A stretch of 64,000 nt of DNA. Source: Corticium candelabrum (taxonomy: Eukaryota > Porifera > Homoscleromorpha > Homosclerophorida > Plakinidae). The stretch lies in assembly GCF_963422355.1 (NCBI RefSeq), contig NC_085094.1, positions 4,976,570 to 5,040,569 on the forward strand, read 5' to 3'. The notes beneath the pieces are model-generated. The model searched no databases. It was given only the letters and a program-made list of their open reading frames with translations, and was not told the origin of the DNA. How positions within the stretch are numbered: the stretch's first letter is position 1; the number at the start of each line of letters is the position of its first letter. Shown here piece after piece: positions 52,325-64,000 of the stretch. The translations under genes and the position numbers were made by a program.

Positions 52325-53614
52325 ATATTAAATTTTTTAGTTAATATATACATTATGTATACCGTGTACACTAGATTTAACTTAATTTTAACTTAACAGA
52401 GATCACCACCATCTAGGCGATCTTCAGGTCGAGGAGAATATTAGTAAGTCACCTAAAACTGAAATCTACAAAAACACAAAGTCTGCCGTCAATGATACAA
52501 ATATAAACTTTGCCAGTCTCCTTTAGCGTACACTTCCGGTTCATTAGCGTATACTTACGGTTAAGGAGTAAATGATTAATTTAATCAAATAGGTAGACTA
52601 ATTTTACCACAGTCTGCTGCGTATTAAATATTCGAGGTCATCAAGTTGCTAGTTTTTAGTAAGAAAAACTAAAAAATTTAATCAACGTGCGCTAGTGACC
52701 ACGCCTATTTAACGCGCGTTAATTTTGCTTTCACAGGCCCCCGATGTAAACTAGAAACATGAGAAATCTCTTATTTTACCCATTTACTTTTCTGACTGCG
52801 TAGATGCAAGTGTTTTTACACAAATGGTTTATCAGCCTCCAGAACTGTCAGTTCTAGGAACTAGAGTGTCTACAAAATCAGGAAAGATGTGTCGATAGAG
52901 AGCTCACCCACGCACATACCTCGCCACTTCATCAAAGGCGTGCATGCGGTGTGAACAACATATGAACAGTGCCTCAAAAGCAGGAACCATGCAGAAACTT
53001 GCCTAGTGGCTGGACGTGTCCAAGTTTTTGCTATACAAATGTACACAATGACGCAAGACTGGATGTTATGCACTAGTTAATTAAGTTAATTTGCACACGC
53101 ACATCGCAGTTTGTCAGAGTCCATTAAGTGTATAGAAGTCTTAGTTTTTTCAGATATTGTCTACAAACATATAAACACTATTTTCTAACATACTATTTTC
53201 TAAGATACTAATTTCTAATTTTAATTGTTGCGAAGGTCAACCCCAGAGCTAGGGTGAGAAAATTGCTGCACGCAGGACGTGCATGCAATTGCAAGATATG
53301 TAGCTAGTACCGGCCACGCGTTGCCAACATCAGCTATATACAGCGCTACAACGTACAGATTAATGATAATTATTAGCTAAAACAGGAAGTTTGATGCATC
53401 TAGACTACGTGCAATAGTTGGAGGGTATACTTTGACTACAATCAACGTCTTTGTAGGTGGTCTAACTCTAGAGTGTGTCAATGCAGTTGCTACTCTACGT
53501 GACATACTTCCGTCGACCGAGAAACGCTAACCTCTCTAGCTAGAAGAAATGCGGAAGAACATACCGCTATAGGTTTACCTCACGTCTAGAGCAAATGAGC
53601 TGAGTAGGATGTCT

Positions 53615-53633
53615 GTAGGCGGGGGCAACACTT
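53615..53633 (+). promoter_or_regulatory. Conserved upstream motif, gene 5
   Basis: GTAGGCGGGGGCAACACTT, 116 bases before the ATG, one base different from the gene 2/4 form. Confidence 0.5.
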
Positions 53634-53730
53634 TCTCTTCGGAGAAGTTGGTCTGACTTCCTCTTCGACTGGAAATCTTTCTGAACTTGCGTGCAGTGCT
53701 GCCATTTCTGTATCCTCGTCGTTGTGTTTC

Positions 53731-64000
<10,270 letters not shown>

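Overview
The window is animal nuclear DNA. Genes are split into many short exons with GT-AG introns, most of the introns are short, and long CA/GT and TA microsatellites sit between exons. The coding regions encode type I membrane receptors built from Ig and fibronectin type III (FN3) domains, two of which end in protein tyrosine phosphatase (PTP) domains. A gypsy LTR element, an R2-like non-LTR element and a Tc1 transposon are also present. This suits an early-branching marine invertebrate such as a sponge, but the species cannot be read from the sequence. All receptor genes lie on the + strand. FN3 exons are usually one domain long and bounded by phase-1 introns, so they can be added or lost without breaking the frame. 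|| Layout: (1) 1-19697, gene 1, the 3' part of a receptor PTP whose ectodomain holds a near-perfect tandem copy of an eight-exon cassette (Ig + 7 FN3). Two further FN3 domains, a membrane-proximal region, a 6.6-kb intron carrying an antisense non-LTR retrotransposon, a transmembrane segment and two PTP domains follow. (2) 22128-25894, gene 2, a short-tailed receptor (signal peptide, six-Cys domain, 5 FN3, TM, tyrosine-bearing tail). (3) 26662-36388, gene 3, a short-tailed paralogue broken at its 5' end by a gypsy element with 130-bp LTRs and a 5-bp target duplication, and lacking its Ig exon. (4) 39988-49002, gene 4, an apparently complete short-tailed receptor with 12 FN3 domains. (5) 49550-51569, a Tc1-family transposon inserted in a TA array. 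(6) 53731 to the window edge, gene 5, a receptor PTP cut inside its first PTP domain. || Genes 4 and 5, with their upstream DNA, are a segmental duplication (about 37942-46826 versus 51684-61503). They share nearly identical ectodomains but differ after the ninth FN3: gene 5 runs into a PTP tail, gene 4 into a gene-3-like short tail with phosphorylatable tyrosines. A small relic of the PTP-type membrane-proximal exon remains in gene 4 at 46876-46941, so its tail looks swapped. The cluster therefore holds receptors with shared or related ectodomains and either a phosphatase tail or a tyrosine-motif tail, which resembles the logic of paired receptors. That functional reading is inference. || A 19-base motif about 80-120 bases before the start codon is shared by genes 2, 3, 4 and 5 and may be a common promoter element. 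Exon coordinates come from reading splice signals, frame and paralogue alignment by eye. No transcript or database search was available.
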